Below are positions 20,853 through 29,630 of a DNA stretch of 64,000 bases, one piece after another. Each line of letters opens with the position of its first letter. Positions within the stretch are counted from its first letter, which is position 1. Origin of the DNA: Candidatus Pantoea soli (GTDB taxonomy: Bacteria > Pseudomonadota > Gammaproteobacteria > Enterobacterales > Enterobacteriaceae); contig NZ_CP032702.1 of NCBI RefSeq assembly GCF_007833795.1, positions 1-64,000 of the forward strand, written 5' to 3'. Made by a program: the position numbers and the translations under genes. The notes below the pieces were generated by a model. It had not been told where the DNA came from. It saw only the letters and a list, made by a program, of their open reading frames with translations, and searched no databases.

Positions 20853-21800
20853 TTAATAATCGCCGAGCGCAGCGCGCGTCGGCAGGCCTTCACTGTCACC
20901 GGCAACCTGAATCGCCAGTGAACCAATTTTGTTGCCGCGCAGAATGGCCTGCGGCAGCGATTTCCCTTCCAGCAGCGCGCTGATGACGCCGACGGCAAAG
21001 CCATCGCCTGCGCCCACGGTATCCACGACGTTCTCCACGCGAATCGGCTCAACTACGCCTTTTTCGCCGTCAGCCGTTTTATACCAGGCACCGTCGCAGC
21101 CGGTTTTGATCACGACCGCGCGGACGCCTTTGTCGAGGTAGAAATCGGCAATGGCTTCCGGCTGACGGTAGCCGGTAAGAATCAGCCCCTCTTTTTCGCC
21201 CGGCAGCACCCAGTCGGCATATTCTGCCAGCCTGTTCAGCTGCTTACGCATCTCTTCTTCACTGCGCCATAACACCGGGCGCAGATTAGGATCGAAGGAA
21301 ATGGTTTTGCCACGCGCGCGCATCTCTTTCGCGGCGTGGCTGGCCAGCGCCAGTGAACTGTCAGAGAGCGCAGCGGCCACGCCGCTCAGGTGCAGGTGGC
21401 GCGCACTGCCAAAATAGTCGGCGTTGAAATCTTCCGGTGAGAGATGGCTGGCTGCCGAACCTTTGCGGAAATACTCCACTTCCGGATCGGAACCATCTTC
21501 AACGCGCGCTTTCAGCTGGAAACCGGTGCGGTAGCGGTTATCCACCGTCACGCAGCGGTGATCCACGCCTTCTTTCGCCAGCTGCTGCAGCGTAAAGCGG
21601 CCGAAGCTGTCATCGCCGACGCGGCTGACCCAGCCAACCTGCAAACCCAGACGGGCCAGACCAATCGCCACGTTCAGTTCAGCACCGGCAATGCGTTTAA
21701 CAAACTGGTCCGCGGCGGCCAGATCGCCGGTTTGCCGGGCGATAAACATCGCCATCGCTTCGCCGATGGTGACCACGTCCAGCTGAGAAGAGTGTGTCAT
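20853..21800 (-). CDS. kguK: 2-ketogluconate kinase (PfkB/ribokinase family)
   Basis: A 315-residue sugar kinase that would phosphorylate imported 2-ketogluconate at C6. PfkB motifs are present: the N-terminal glycine-rich substrate loop in IAGAELNVAIGLARLG and the catalytic anion hole with base Asp in DTVGAGDGFAVGVISALL near 255-272. The GEAMAMFIA start is typical of the KdgK/KguK group. KDG kinase is the main alternative, but the operon favours 2-ketogluconate. ATG at 21800 has GGAG 6 nt upstream, better than the longer open frame. The gap to kguE is 10 bp, so the pair is probably co-translated. Confidence 0.87.
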   Translation of the reverse strand: MTHSSQLDVVTIGEAMAMFIARQTGDLAAADQFVKRIAGAELNVAIGLARLGLQVGWVSRVGDDSFGRFTLQQLAKEGVDHRCVTVDNRYRTGFQLKARVEDGSDPEVEYFRKGSAASHLSPEDFNADYFGSARHLHLSGVAAALSDSSLALASHAAKEMRARGKTISFDPNLRPVLWRSEEEMRKQLNRLAEYADWVLPGEKEGLILTGYRQPEAIADFYLDKGVRAVVIKTGCDGAWYKTADGEKGVVEPIRVENVVDTVGAGDGFAVGVISALLEGKSLPQAILRGNKIGSLAIQVAGDSEGLPTRAALGDY

Positions 21801-21810
21801 GATAAGCTCC

Positions 21811-22560
21811 TTACACCGCACGCAGCAGGTCGACATAATGGCGTGTGACCGCCACTAAATCGTCACCCTGCAGCGGGAATTCAATGCCGCGCGGCGCATC
21901 GGCTGGCAGCGCATGCAGCAGGGTACGCCAGCTGTCTCCGGCTTCGTCCAGCGCGATGGCACGGAAGCTGTCACCGTGCGGCACCGCCGCCTTAACATGA
22001 ATGTAGCTGACATAGCGGCTGAGTTGTGCCGCCGCCTGTAACGCGTCTTCGCCGGTCCACAGCCAGTTGCCCATATCAAACGTCATATCCAGCGGCAGGG
22101 CGGCATCGCAGGCGTGATGGAAGAAGCGCAGCATCGGTGCCAGCCTGCAGTCAGGCGTCTGGTCATTTTCAATGACCAGCGTGACGGAAGAGGTGGCGAG
22201 CACATCAGCCAGCTGGCGCGCGTGCAGATCCACATAGTGTCCCAGCGCCAGTTTCAGGCGCTGTGCGCCCAGCTGCTCTGCTTCCTGCAGATACTGCGCC
22301 AGGCGCGGGTTGAGCGCGCCGTCGTCCAGCCACAGCGATTCCGGCACCGAATAGCTGGCGGTCAGCTGATGCTGACGCAGGGAATGCCCGAGTGCGGGCA
22401 GAAAGCTCAGCGCATTGCCGCTGAACAACTCCCGGCGGATTTCCACGCCATCGGCGCCGGCGGCTTTAATCAGCGGCAGCAGCGCCGCCTGACCACCCAT
22501 CTCTGCCACCTGCTGCGCACCATAGGCAGCGGTGACCACAATAATTTCCGGTTTCTTCAT
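21811..22560 (-). CDS. kguE: KguE-type sugar phosphate isomerase/epimerase (TIM barrel)
   Basis: A 249-residue xylose-isomerase-like TIM-barrel protein. It shows the usual metal-site acidic and histidine residues of the fold: GVEIRRELF near 35-43, VIENDQT, DMTFDMGNWLW, YIHVKA and GIEFPLQG. KguE homologues are the first gene of pseudomonad 2-ketogluconate operons, but their biochemical step is poorly defined. The open frame extends far upstream to 22833, but GGAGGAAG directly before the ATG at 22560 and homology starting at MKKPEIIVV fix the start. It heads the operon and is probably repressed by the upstream PtxS-type protein. Confidence 0.85.
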   Translation of the reverse strand: MKKPEIIVVTAAYGAQQVAEMGGQAALLPLIKAAGADGVEIRRELFSGNALSFLPALGHSLRQHQLTASYSVPESLWLDDGALNPRLAQYLQEAEQLGAQRLKLALGHYVDLHARQLADVLATSSVTLVIENDQTPDCRLAPMLRFFHHACDAALPLDMTFDMGNWLWTGEDALQAAAQLSRYVSYIHVKAAVPHGDSFRAIALDEAGDSWRTLLHALPADAPRGIEFPLQGDDLVAVTRHYVDLLRAV

Positions 22561-22938
22561 TCTTCCTCCGCGGCGAAGGCGTGCGGTGACGCGTCCGCCC
22601 GATGTGCTGTGCTGATTACCGCTGTGGATGAAAACGCACCCTGCGGCAGGCGCAGGGGCGTTCATCACTGCATACCGGTGCGCATCACTGCGCACCCTGA
22701 GATCGACTGCTGCGGCAGCGTGGCCGGCGATCCATGCCGGCTGTCCGGTAGATGCATCCTCCCTGACGCCATCAGGCTGAGCATCCACTGGCCTGCTATC
22801 CTGCGACACCGGCGCGTGCCTGCGCCGGTTCACCTTCCGTGGTCATCGCCTTCCATCGCGATCGCGGGTTTCGTCTTTCACCGGGTCGCCCTGCATGGCA
22901 ACCGGTCATTGCGCGGTAATTTGATATAAAAAGCTTAA
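22561..22938 (-). other. Long untranslated leader/promoter region of the kgu operon
   Basis: About 380 bp lie between the kguE start and the operator. If transcription begins next to the operator, the leader is roughly 340-350 nt. On the minus strand TATATC/TATCAAAT just past the operator is a plausible -10. The minus-strand frame is open for 91 codons upstream of kguE, but its composition (Arg/Ala/Pro/His-rich) does not look like a protein. No riboswitch class is recognised. Confidence 0.4.
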
Positions 22939-22952
22939 TGGAACCGGTTCCA
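22939..22952. promoter_or_regulatory. PtxS-type operator upstream of the kgu operon
   Basis: TGGAACCGGTTCCA is a perfect 14-bp palindrome. It differs at two symmetric positions from the pseudomonad PtxS operator as I recall it (TGAAACCGGTTTCA). It has the central CCGG typical of LacI-family sites, lies between ptxS and kguE, and would overlap the promoter of kguE, allowing repression relieved by 2-ketogluconate. Confidence 0.8.
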
Positions 22953-23015
22953 AAGGGAAGCAGCAGAGTGCGGAATTATGATCATGCTCACGAAGTGAGC
23001 CAGAACCAGGGAAAG

Positions 23016-24041
23016 TTAACGCAGTGGCTGACTGGAGCCGCGCACGATCAGCTCGCCAGAGAAAACCCGTTCGCTGACCGGCTGCTCGCTGCCTTCAATG
23101 CGGGCAATCACCTGTTCCAGCGCGGCATAGCCGATCTGCCAGGTCGGCTGTTTCAGTGTGGTTATACCTACGCCAGCCAGTGCCGCCCACTCCAGTTCGT
23201 CAAAACCCAGCAGGCCAATGTGTTCGCCCCAGCGCAGCGTCAGGCGCTGCAGAGCACGCGCCACCTGCAGCGTCAGCGCACCGTTCGCCGCCATTACTGC
23301 GCAGCGCCTGTCAGGATGGCGCTGCTGAAATGCGCGCAGGGCCTGTTCCAGCGGCTGAGGCTGATGCAGCGGGACTTCAGCGTTTTCTGCAATCACCTGC
23401 GGCGCCCGCTTTACCGTGTCGAAAAAGGCGGCGAGACGCTCGCGACGGGTGTTCACGCTGCCAAGTGGCTCGCTGAGAAACAGCAGCGCGTCATAGCCGT
23501 TATCCAGCAGATGCTGGGTGGCAATCTGTCCCGCTTCCGGATTGTTCAGGCCGACCACGTCGCAGGCAAAATCGGGAATTTTACGGTCGATCAGCACCAT
23601 CGGCAGCATTGACTGCTGCAGGCGGTTGAGCACCGCTTCGTGCATTCCGACCGCGTTGACGACAATACCCTCAACCTGGTAACTGCTGAGCAGCTGCAGA
23701 TAGTGCTGCTCCAGATCCACTTCGTTGTTGGTATTACACATCAGCAGCGTGAAGCCGCGAGCGCGGCAGGCGGCTTCAATGCCGCTCAGCACATCAACAG
23801 AGTAGGGGTTGGTGATGTCAGCAATAATCAGGCCGATCAGGCGCGTGCGCCCGCGCTTTAGTCCCCGCGCCATCTGGCTGGGACGATAATTCAGCGCGGC
23901 GATGGCCTGTTCAATACGGGCTTTGAGATCGGGCGAAAGCAGATGCACTTCACCGTTGAGATAGCGGGAAACGCTGGTTTTACCGGTTTGTGCCGTGCGG
24001 GCAACGTCACTGATTGTGGCTCGTGGCGGCCTGGTTTTCAT
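23016..24041 (-). CDS. ptxS: LacI-family repressor of 2-ketogluconate genes (PtxS-like)
   Basis: A 341-residue LacI-type regulator: HTH at about 9-30 (ISDVARTAQTGKTSVSRYLNGE), the hinge with NYRPSQMARGLKRGRTRLIG, then a periplasmic-binding-protein-like sensor domain. The segment SQMARGLKRGRTRLIGLIIADITNPYS and the ending LIVRGSSQPLR match pseudomonad PtxS, which senses 2-ketogluconate. It lies directly upstream of kguE on the same strand, with a palindromic operator between them. ATG at 24041 has AGGTG upstream and is preferred over an in-frame start three codons earlier. It should repress the kgu operon. Confidence 0.87.
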   Translation of the reverse strand: MKTRPPRATISDVARTAQTGKTSVSRYLNGEVHLLSPDLKARIEQAIAALNYRPSQMARGLKRGRTRLIGLIIADITNPYSVDVLSGIEAACRARGFTLLMCNTNNEVDLEQHYLQLLSSYQVEGIVVNAVGMHEAVLNRLQQSMLPMVLIDRKIPDFACDVVGLNNPEAGQIATQHLLDNGYDALLFLSEPLGSVNTRRERLAAFFDTVKRAPQVIAENAEVPLHQPQPLEQALRAFQQRHPDRRCAVMAANGALTLQVARALQRLTLRWGEHIGLLGFDELEWAALAGVGITTLKQPTWQIGYAALEQVIARIEGSEQPVSERVFSGELIVRGSSQPLR

Positions 24042-24099
24042 TACGTACACCTGAATAATTGCATCAGGCGAAGACTATCACAGCGCCGGTGGCACGCAA

Positions 24100-25095
24100 T
24101 CATTGTGCGTCAGAAGTCAGGCGTAATATTGGCTGCCACAGCGTTTGCAGCTGCGCCACCGGCCGGTCTTCCAGCAGATCCAGCACCATGCCGGCGACGC
24201 ATTCACCAATACGCTGCTGCGAAGACTGCAGAATGGCGTTGACCGGCTGATCAACAATGGAGTCATGCGGCAGGCCATCATAGACGTAGAGCGCCACGGC
24301 CTGCGGCCCGCTGAGGCGGCCGGCCTGCTGCAGCGCGATCGCGGTGCCTTCACCCAGCGGGCTGCAGTCGGTGATGATGGCATCCGGCAGCGCGCCCTGC
24401 GCCAGCCAGGCGCAGGTTTGCTGATAACCGGCGCGGCGGGTGGGCGGCAGTGCCACCACCTGCGGCGGTGGACGATGCGGTTTCAGCGCATCCATAAACC
24501 CCCGGCGGCGTTCCAGGATATAGGTGCCCGGCTCATTGCCGCCAAGATAGGCCAGCCGCTGATGCCCCTGCTGCAGCGCATGCTGAGCAGCCAGCAGCGT
24601 ACCGGCATGGTTATCGTAATCAAACCAGGCGTAGGGCTGCGGCAGCGTACTGCGGCCCAGCGTGAGAAAGCGGAACCCCTTCTGCTGCAGGCGCAGCAGA
24701 CGCAGATCGTGCGGAGTGGTATGGGTGACAATCAGCGCATCCAGCGCCCCGCTGCGCAACATCCGCAGCAGCGTACGCTGCTGATCCTGCGGCTTATCGG
24801 GCAGCAACAGCAGGTCGATCTCATGCCGGGCAAGCCGCTGGTCGAGTGTCAGCAGCATTTCGCTGTAGTAGCTGTCATTGAGAGTGGCGTTACTGACAGG
24901 AAACACCAGCCCGACGGCGTTCGCCCGGCCGGTTTTCAGCCGGCGCGCGGCAGCATTCGGGCGATAGCCGCGCCGGTCTGCTTCCTCAATGATGCGTTTA
25001 CGCGTGGCTTCCGCCACATCATCAAAGCCATTAAGCGCGCGGCTTACGGTGGTCACGGATAAGCCGAGCGTGGCGGCAATCGCTTTGAGAGACAT
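24100..25095 (-). CDS. LacI-family transcriptional regulator, ligand unknown
   Basis: A 331-residue LacI-type regulator. HTH MSLKAIAATLGLSVTTVSRALNG at 1-23 is followed by a hinge (YRPNAAARRLKTGRANAVGL) and a sugar-binding domain with YVYDGLPHDSIVDQP near the end. The form resembles alpha-glucoside or sucrose regulators such as AglR/CscR, but no matching transporter or hydrolase genes adjoin it. Its neighbours are ptxS (same strand, 58 bp downstream) and yiaD upstream. It may act at a distant locus or on itself. A separate regulator so close to ptxS suggests an independent carbohydrate cue. Confidence 0.85.
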   Translation of the reverse strand: MSLKAIAATLGLSVTTVSRALNGFDDVAEATRKRIIEEADRRGYRPNAAARRLKTGRANAVGLVFPVSNATLNDSYYSEMLLTLDQRLARHEIDLLLLPDKPQDQQRTLLRMLRSGALDALIVTHTTPHDLRLLRLQQKGFRFLTLGRSTLPQPYAWFDYDNHAGTLLAAQHALQQGHQRLAYLGGNEPGTYILERRRGFMDALKPHRPPPQVVALPPTRRAGYQQTCAWLAQGALPDAIITDCSPLGEGTAIALQQAGRLSGPQAVALYVYDGLPHDSIVDQPVNAILQSSQQRIGECVAGMVLDLLEDRPVAQLQTLWQPILRLTSDAQ

Positions 25096-25215
25096 GAGAA
25101 GGTTCCGCTGATCGATTTGCGATCACGCTAGCATAAAGTTTTCGGCGGCTCTATCTTCTGGTGTTTTTTGAGCGCTTTCTGAATTATAGCAGGTCAATAA
25201 TTGCCAAAAGGCGCG

Positions 25216-25246
25216 AAAAAAAGCCGATCTGCGGGCGCAGACCGGC
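25216..25246 (-). terminator. Rho-independent terminator after yiaD
   Basis: Read on the minus strand, GGCCGGTCTGC pairs with GCAGATCGGC around a short loop, with one G-T pair, and runs into six or more T. It starts 8 bp after the yiaD stop. Confidence 0.85.
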
Positions 25247-25253
25247 CAGCCGT

Positions 25254-25916
25254 TTAGCCCAGCGGGCTGAGGGTGATTTCCACGCGGCGGTTCTGCGCTT
25301 TCCCTGCTTCAGTGCTATTGGTGGCAACCGGGTTATCCGGGCCCATGCCCTGGGTACGCAGGCGATTCTGCGCCACGCCCTGCAGAACCAGCGCGCTGGC
25401 CACGCTGTCTGCACGCTGCTGCGACAGGCGCATATTCAGCGCGCGTGAACCGGTGCTGTCGGTATAGCCCACCACGTTTACCGCGGTTTTCGGATACTCT
25501 TTCAGCACCATCGCCACGCCGGTCAGCGTGTTGGCACCGGCCGGTTTCAGGTTGGCGCTGCTGGAATCAAAGGTGACGTTATTCGGCATGTTCAGCACGA
25601 TGTTATCGCCCTGACGCGTCACGCTGACGCCGGTACCGCGCATTTTGTCGCGCAGTTTCGCTTCCTGTACGTCCATGTAATAACCGACGCCGCCGCCAAG
25701 CGCTGCACCGGAAGCGGCACCAATCAGCGCACCTTTGCCGCGATCTTTTTTCGACGAAGAGAGTACGCCTACGCCTGCGCCCAGCACAGCGCCGAGCCCG
25801 GCGCCGATGCCGGATTTTCCGGCCTGAGATTCGCCGGTATAAGGGTTAGTGGTACAGCCCGACAGCGCTACGCTGCCGCTTAATAACAAGGCCAGCGTCA
25901 ATACACGCTTTTTCAT
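25254..25916 (-). CDS. yiaD: OmpA-like outer-membrane lipoprotein YiaD
   Basis: A 220-residue lipoprotein. The signal peptide ends at lipobox LSGC (Cys about residue 21), followed by a glycine-zipper segment (GIGAGLGAVLGAGVGVL and GALIGAASGAALGGGVGYY). The C-terminal OmpA peptidoglycan-binding domain (about 110-218) has TFDSSSANLKPAG, VVGYTDSTGSRALNMRLS and NRRVEITLSPLG. E. coli YiaD is near-identical in these blocks and acts as a multicopy suppressor of bamB defects. The protein probably bridges outer membrane and peptidoglycan. Gene order yiaD next to tag and yhjY agrees with the E. coli neighbourhood. Confidence 0.95.
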   Translation of the reverse strand: MKKRVLTLALLLSGSVALSGCTTNPYTGESQAGKSGIGAGLGAVLGAGVGVLSSSKKDRGKGALIGAASGAALGGGVGYYMDVQEAKLRDKMRGTGVSVTRQGDNIVLNMPNNVTFDSSSANLKPAGANTLTGVAMVLKEYPKTAVNVVGYTDSTGSRALNMRLSQQRADSVASALVLQGVAQNRLRTQGMGPDNPVATNSTEAGKAQNRRVEITLSPLG

Positions 25917-26026
25917 GGAAAATCCCTCACAGATTTAACGGGGAAACAGACCCCAAAACGGCAATATTATGCCGTTCAATAATGGGGAAACAGGTGAGGT
26001 GCTGTCTGAAAATGTAAATTTTTGCG

Positions 26027-26587
26027 TTAAAGATTATCGGGATGGCAGAAACAGGTGGTTTGATGATCGTTAATCAGGCCACAGGCCTGCATAAATGCGT
26101 GGCAGATTGTCGGACCGACGAATTTAAAACCGTGCTTCTTTAGCGCCTTCGACAGCGCAACAGAAGGGGCCGAGGTGGTGGGGGCCGCGCGGTAATCGGC
26201 ATAATGGTGTAAAACCGGCTGATTATCGACAAAAGACCAGATAAAGCGCGAAAAGTCTCTGCCCGTGGCTTCCAGCGCCAGCATCGCCCGGGCATTACTG
26301 ATGATGGCTTCCAGCTTACCGCGATGGCGGATCAGACTGCTGTCCTGCAGCAGGCGCATGACATCGGCTTCATCCATCAGCGCGATAGCGTGCGGGTCAA
26401 AGCCGTGAAACGCTCGCCGGTAGTTTTCGCGTTTTTTCAGCACGGTGATCCAGGCGAGCCCGGCCTGCTGCCCTTCCAGGCACAGCATCTCAAATAAGGC
26501 TCGCTTATCAGTTTGCGGGATACCCCATTCGCTATCATGGTACGCGATATAGAGCGGATCAGCGGTTACCCAGCCACATCGCTGCAT
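26027..26587 (-). CDS. tag: DNA-3-methyladenine glycosylase I
   Basis: Tag removes 3-methyladenine from alkylated DNA in base excision repair. The 186-residue product has the zinc-binding ligands Cys4 (MQRCGW), His17 in YIAYHDSEWG, and the C-terminal His/Cys in CFCHPDN. It also has the conserved EMLCLEGQQAGLAWITVLKKR and KFVGPTICHAFMQACGLINDH blocks. Open frame continues 12 codons upstream, but MQRCGW at 26587 matches the family N-terminus and follows a GAG-rich site. It is divergent from the yhjY-like gene, as in E. coli. Confidence 0.96.
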   Translation of the reverse strand: MQRCGWVTADPLYIAYHDSEWGIPQTDKRALFEMLCLEGQQAGLAWITVLKKRENYRRAFHGFDPHAIALMDEADVMRLLQDSSLIRHRGKLEAIISNARAMLALEATGRDFSRFIWSFVDNQPVLHHYADYRAAPTTSAPSVALSKALKKHGFKFVGPTICHAFMQACGLINDHQTTCFCHPDNL

Positions 26588-26801
26588 TGCCTCACTCCCT
26601 TTACATAAGAAAAAACCATTCATTGCTTGACGTATTGCGGAATCGATTAATAGTTAATCAATGCGGTGCCGCCTGCCGCCCGTTAAGGTTTTATTCAGGC
26701 ATTGCTGCCACGCTGTTACTGACAGGGGCACGCCTGGCCTGCGCGGCTGGCCCGGATCAAAAATCAGGCTCATTTCTTATCCGGCTCGTCAGGAGTCATT
26801 C

Positions 26802-27494
26802 ATGTTGCAGAAAAGTCAGCGGACAGGCCAGCACATTCTCGCGCTGGCTTTCAGCAGCGTATGGCTGCTTTTTATGGCTGCACCGGCCTCTGCCTGGGAT
26901 CAGGCAGACCCGCGCGGTGCGCCGGATTACAATGCCATTCTGGCCGAAAAAGTATTCAGTAATCACCTGGTGTGGGAGGAGAGCAGCGACAGCGGCCTGC
27001 TTGAGGCGGCTCTGCGCGCACCCGGTGACAGCGGCTTCGTACTGCATACGGACACCGGCAGTGCCGGCAGCGCGCCGCTGGCCAGTCGCTACTCCGCTGG
27101 CTGGTCTATGCCCGTGAATGCCGGTATCAGCACCGGACCCGTGGCACAGTTTGCGGTGGATGATTCCCGCTTAAGCTGTCCGAAATGTGAACGGGTGGAC
27201 AGCAATAACGCCGGTCACATTGCCTCCTTCGGCTGGCGCGTGGAGCGTGCGCTGGGCTGGATTTCGCCCTGGGCGCAGGTGAGTTACAGCTATCAGCTTA
27301 ACGACGATCGTCCGACTGCGGCGCGCATCGATGCCGGGGAAGCGGGCCGCGAAAGCAACTGGATGGATGTCAGCGTGGGCGCCAGCCTGCCGCTTGGCCG
27401 CAATCTGGCGGCCTTCACCTCTTTTGCCCAGACGGGCGCAGACAGCACGGGTGAGCAGCAGATTTACAGCCTGGGCGTCAGCGCCAGCTTCTGA
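26802..27494 (+). CDS. yhjY: YhjY-like outer-membrane beta-barrel domain protein
   Basis: A 230-residue protein with an N-terminal signal peptide (ILALAFSSVWLLFMAAPASAWD, cleavage after ASA). Amphipathic beta-strands follow, ending in aromatic SLGVSASF with a C-terminal Phe, the outer-membrane insertion signature. It fits the autotransporter beta-domain family of E. coli YhjY (about 235 aa), a neighbour of tag there too. A C-P-K-C pair lies mid-protein (SCPKCERVD). The start at 26802 has AGGAG 6 nt upstream; the frame opens earlier at 26661 without signal-like sequence. No passenger domain is present and the function is unknown. Confidence 0.75.
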   Translation: MLQKSQRTGQHILALAFSSVWLLFMAAPASAWDQADPRGAPDYNAILAEKVFSNHLVWEESSDSGLLEAALRAPGDSGFVLHTDTGSAGSAPLASRYSAGWSMPVNAGISTGPVAQFAVDDSRLSCPKCERVDSNNAGHIASFGWRVERALGWISPWAQVSYSYQLNDDRPTAARIDAGEAGRESNWMDVSVGASLPLGRNLAAFTSFAQTGADSTGEQQIYSLGVSASF

Positions 27495-27574
27495 AGCGGC
27501 ATGAAAAGCGAAGTGGCCAGAACTGAGGAAAATATAATAAGCGCGCTAATTATTTTTCTTATTTTGGTAACGTT

Positions 27575-28252
27575 ATGCGTGAAAATATTACTCTTATTAG
27601 CCGCGAACTGGCGGTCTTTCTCATCAGTGGAATCGTTTTGGCTTTCTGTATGGCGATGGTCTGGATCGACGTCAACTGGATGCACGATGCGGTGCATGAA
27701 ACCTCCTTTACCGAGGGCACGCAGGAAGGCATGCTGGCGCTGATCGCGGCTCTGTTTTTCCTTGCGGCGGCGCAACGCCCGCAGCAGCGCAGCGCGCTGA
27801 TTCTGGTGGGCGGCTTTTACAGCTGCATGCTGATTCGCGAGCTGGATTTCCTGTTTGATCTGGTGCAGCACGGTGCCTGGGTCTGGTTTGCGCTGGCGAC
27901 CACGGCGGCCTGCTTTGCGCTGGCCCTGCGCGAACCGCGGCAGATTCTGCCCGGCCTGGCGGCGCTGCTGCAGCATCGCAGCTGGCAGATGATGGCAGCC
28001 GGCCTGCTGGCAGTGCTGGTGTTCTCGCGCCTGTTTGGTATGCATGCGCTGTGGCAGCAGCTGATGCTGGAGGGCTATAACCGGGTAGTCAAAAATATGG
28101 CTGAAGAGGGCAGCGAGCTGTTCGGTTACAGCCTGTGCCTGGTGGCGTCGCTGCGCTATGTCTGGCAAACCCGTCCGCAGCCGGTGGCGGTGCGCGCCCC
28201 GCGCCGGGTTAGGGAGAATCTCCGTAACCTGAGCCACTCCGCGTCACGCTAA
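27575..28252 (+). CDS. Predicted inner-membrane protein of unknown function
   Basis: A 225-residue hydrophobic protein with about six predicted transmembrane segments (near 13-35, 53-68, 75-95, 100-120, 135-155 and 175-192). Between helices 1 and 2 is an acidic/His-rich loop, WMHDAVHETSFTEGTQEGML, and an RELDFLFD segment lies near 88-95. The C-terminus is basic and probably cytosolic. I do not recognise the family and no catalytic motif is evident. The ribosome site is weak. The preceding 80 bp are AT-rich and could contain the promoter. It lies between the yhjY-like gene and dnaT, probably as an independent unit. Confidence 0.75.
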   Translation: MRENITLISRELAVFLISGIVLAFCMAMVWIDVNWMHDAVHETSFTEGTQEGMLALIAALFFLAAAQRPQQRSALILVGGFYSCMLIRELDFLFDLVQHGAWVWFALATTAACFALALREPRQILPGLAALLQHRSWQMMAAGLLAVLVFSRLFGMHALWQQLMLEGYNRVVKNMAEEGSELFGYSLCLVASLRYVWQTRPQPVAVRAPRRVRENLRNLSHSASR

Positions 28253-28353
28253 TTCCCTGCCATTTATCGCGATCCCCGGTGCTAAAACAGGTACACTGAG
28301 CGCTTAGCGCCGGGGTCATCGGCGTGTCAGGTTGCTCAACGTCAGGTTTCCTC

Positions 28354-28890
28354 ATGTCAGTTAAAATCTTATCTTCTACGCTGGTCGGGCTGGATGGCTT
28401 CTGCCAGGATCCGCTCACCACGTTACAGCAGGCCGATAACGGCACGCTGGCTGTGTTGCACAATAACGCGCCGGCGTTTTATGCGCTGACACCGCAGCGT
28501 CTGGCACACCTGCTGGCGCTGGAAGCGGCGGCGCAGCAGCCCAGCGACGTCGCGCTGGATGACAGCCTGTTTCACAGCGAAGCCGCCCCGGTGCCGGTGC
28601 CGGCGGGTAAATTTGCCATGTATCCGGGCTGGCAGCCGGACGGCGATTTTCAGCGTCAGGCGGCCATCTGGGGCGTGGCGCTGAGTGAGCCGGTGACGCC
28701 GGCAGAGCTGGCCGCGTTCGTGGCTTACTGGCAGGCTGAGGGGCGGCTGTTTCACCATGTGCAGTGGCAGCAGAAGCTGGCGCGCAGCGTGCAGATGAAT
28801 CGCGCCGCAAACGGCGGCCAGCCAAAGCGTGATGTCACCCAGGTCAGCAATACCGATTACGATATTCCCGATGGGTTTCGAGGTGAGTAA
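28354..28890 (+). CDS. dnaT: Primosomal protein DnaT
   Basis: DnaT joins PriA/PriB-marked forks and helps DnaC load DnaB during replication restart. The 178-residue product matches E. coli DnaT from [16 protein letters not shown] through [21 protein letters not shown] and the conserved block [24 protein letters not shown] to [22 protein letters not shown]. Upstream in-frame codons back to 28324 are not conserved. Its TAA overlaps the dnaC ATG by one base (TAATG), so the pair is translationally coupled. Confidence 0.95.
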   Translation: MSVKILSSTLVGLDGFCQDPLTTLQQADNGTLAVLHNNAPAFYALTPQRLAHLLALEAAAQQPSDVALDDSLFHSEAAPVPVPAGKFAMYPGWQPDGDFQRQAAIWGVALSEPVTPAELAAFVAYWQAEGRLFHHVQWQQKLARSVQMNRAANGGQPKRDVTQVSNTDYDIPDGFRGE

Positions 28891-29630
28891 TGAAAACGCC
28901 AAACGATCTTTTCAGTCGCCTGAAAAAGTTTATGCCAGCGGATATTCAGCCCAAATTCAAAAGTGGTGCTGAGCTGCTGGCGTGGAATCAGGAGCAGGGC
29001 CGTCTGCGCTCGGAAGCCATTATGCGCGAAAACCGGGCGATGAAAATGCAGCGCATTATGGGGCGCTCCGGCATCCGTGAGCTGCACATGAACTGCTCCT
29101 TTGATAACTATCGCGTGGAAAACGACGGCCAGCGCAAGGCGCTCAGTCTGGCGCGCGAGTATGCCGCCGCTTTTGATAACAGCATCGCCAGCTTTGTGTT
29201 TTCCGGCCGCCCGGGCACCGGCAAAAATCATCTGGCGGCAGCAATCGGTAACGACCTGATTATCCGCGGTAAAAGCGTGCTGATCGTCACGGTAGCCGAT
29301 TTGATGTCGAGCATGAAAGGCACCTTCAGCGGCGGCAGTGACATCACGGAAGAGCGGCTGCTGCAGGATCTCAGTCATGTTGATCTGCTGGTGATCGATG
29401 AGATTGGCATGCAGAGTGAGTCACGCTACGAAAAAGTGATCATCAACCAGATTGTCGATCGCCGCTCATCGTCCAAGCGGCCCACCGGTATGCTTTCCAA
29501 CCTCGATCCGGCCGGCATGAATGCACTGCTGGGCGAGCGGGTCATGGACCGCATGCGCCTTGGTAACAGCCTGTGGGTGCGTTTCGACTGGGAAAGCTAT
29601 CGCAGCCGCGTCCGCGGCGATGAATATTAA
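28890..29630 (+). CDS. dnaC: Helicase loader DnaC
   Basis: DnaC is an AAA+ ATPase that loads the DnaB helicase on single-stranded DNA. The 246-residue product has an N-terminal DnaB-binding part (about 1-75), Walker A SGRPGTGKNHLAAAIG (about 107-122), Walker B LLVIDEIGMQ (about 165-174) and a sensor/arginine region GERVMDRMRLGNSLWVRF. The Walker A KN variant is normal for DnaC. Length matches E. coli (245). The gene follows dnaT by overlap and ends before a short non-coding gap to a ROK regulator. Confidence 0.96.
   Translation: MKTPNDLFSRLKKFMPADIQPKFKSGAELLAWNQEQGRLRSEAIMRENRAMKMQRIMGRSGIRELHMNCSFDNYRVENDGQRKALSLAREYAAAFDNSIASFVFSGRPGTGKNHLAAAIGNDLIIRGKSVLIVTVADLMSSMKGTFSGGSDITEERLLQDLSHVDLLVIDEIGMQSESRYEKVIINQIVDRRSSSKRPTGMLSNLDPAGMNALLGERVMDRMRLGNSLWVRFDWESYRSRVRGDEY

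Noticed and set aside
22561..22833. Possible 91-codon N-terminal extension or separate protein upstream of kguE
   Set aside because: Composition is not protein-like, and a strong ribosome site plus family alignment start KguE at 22560.
27501..27743. Small plus-strand frame before the membrane protein at 27575
   Set aside because: It overlaps the better membrane-protein frame in another phase and its second half is arginine/serine-rich shadow sequence.
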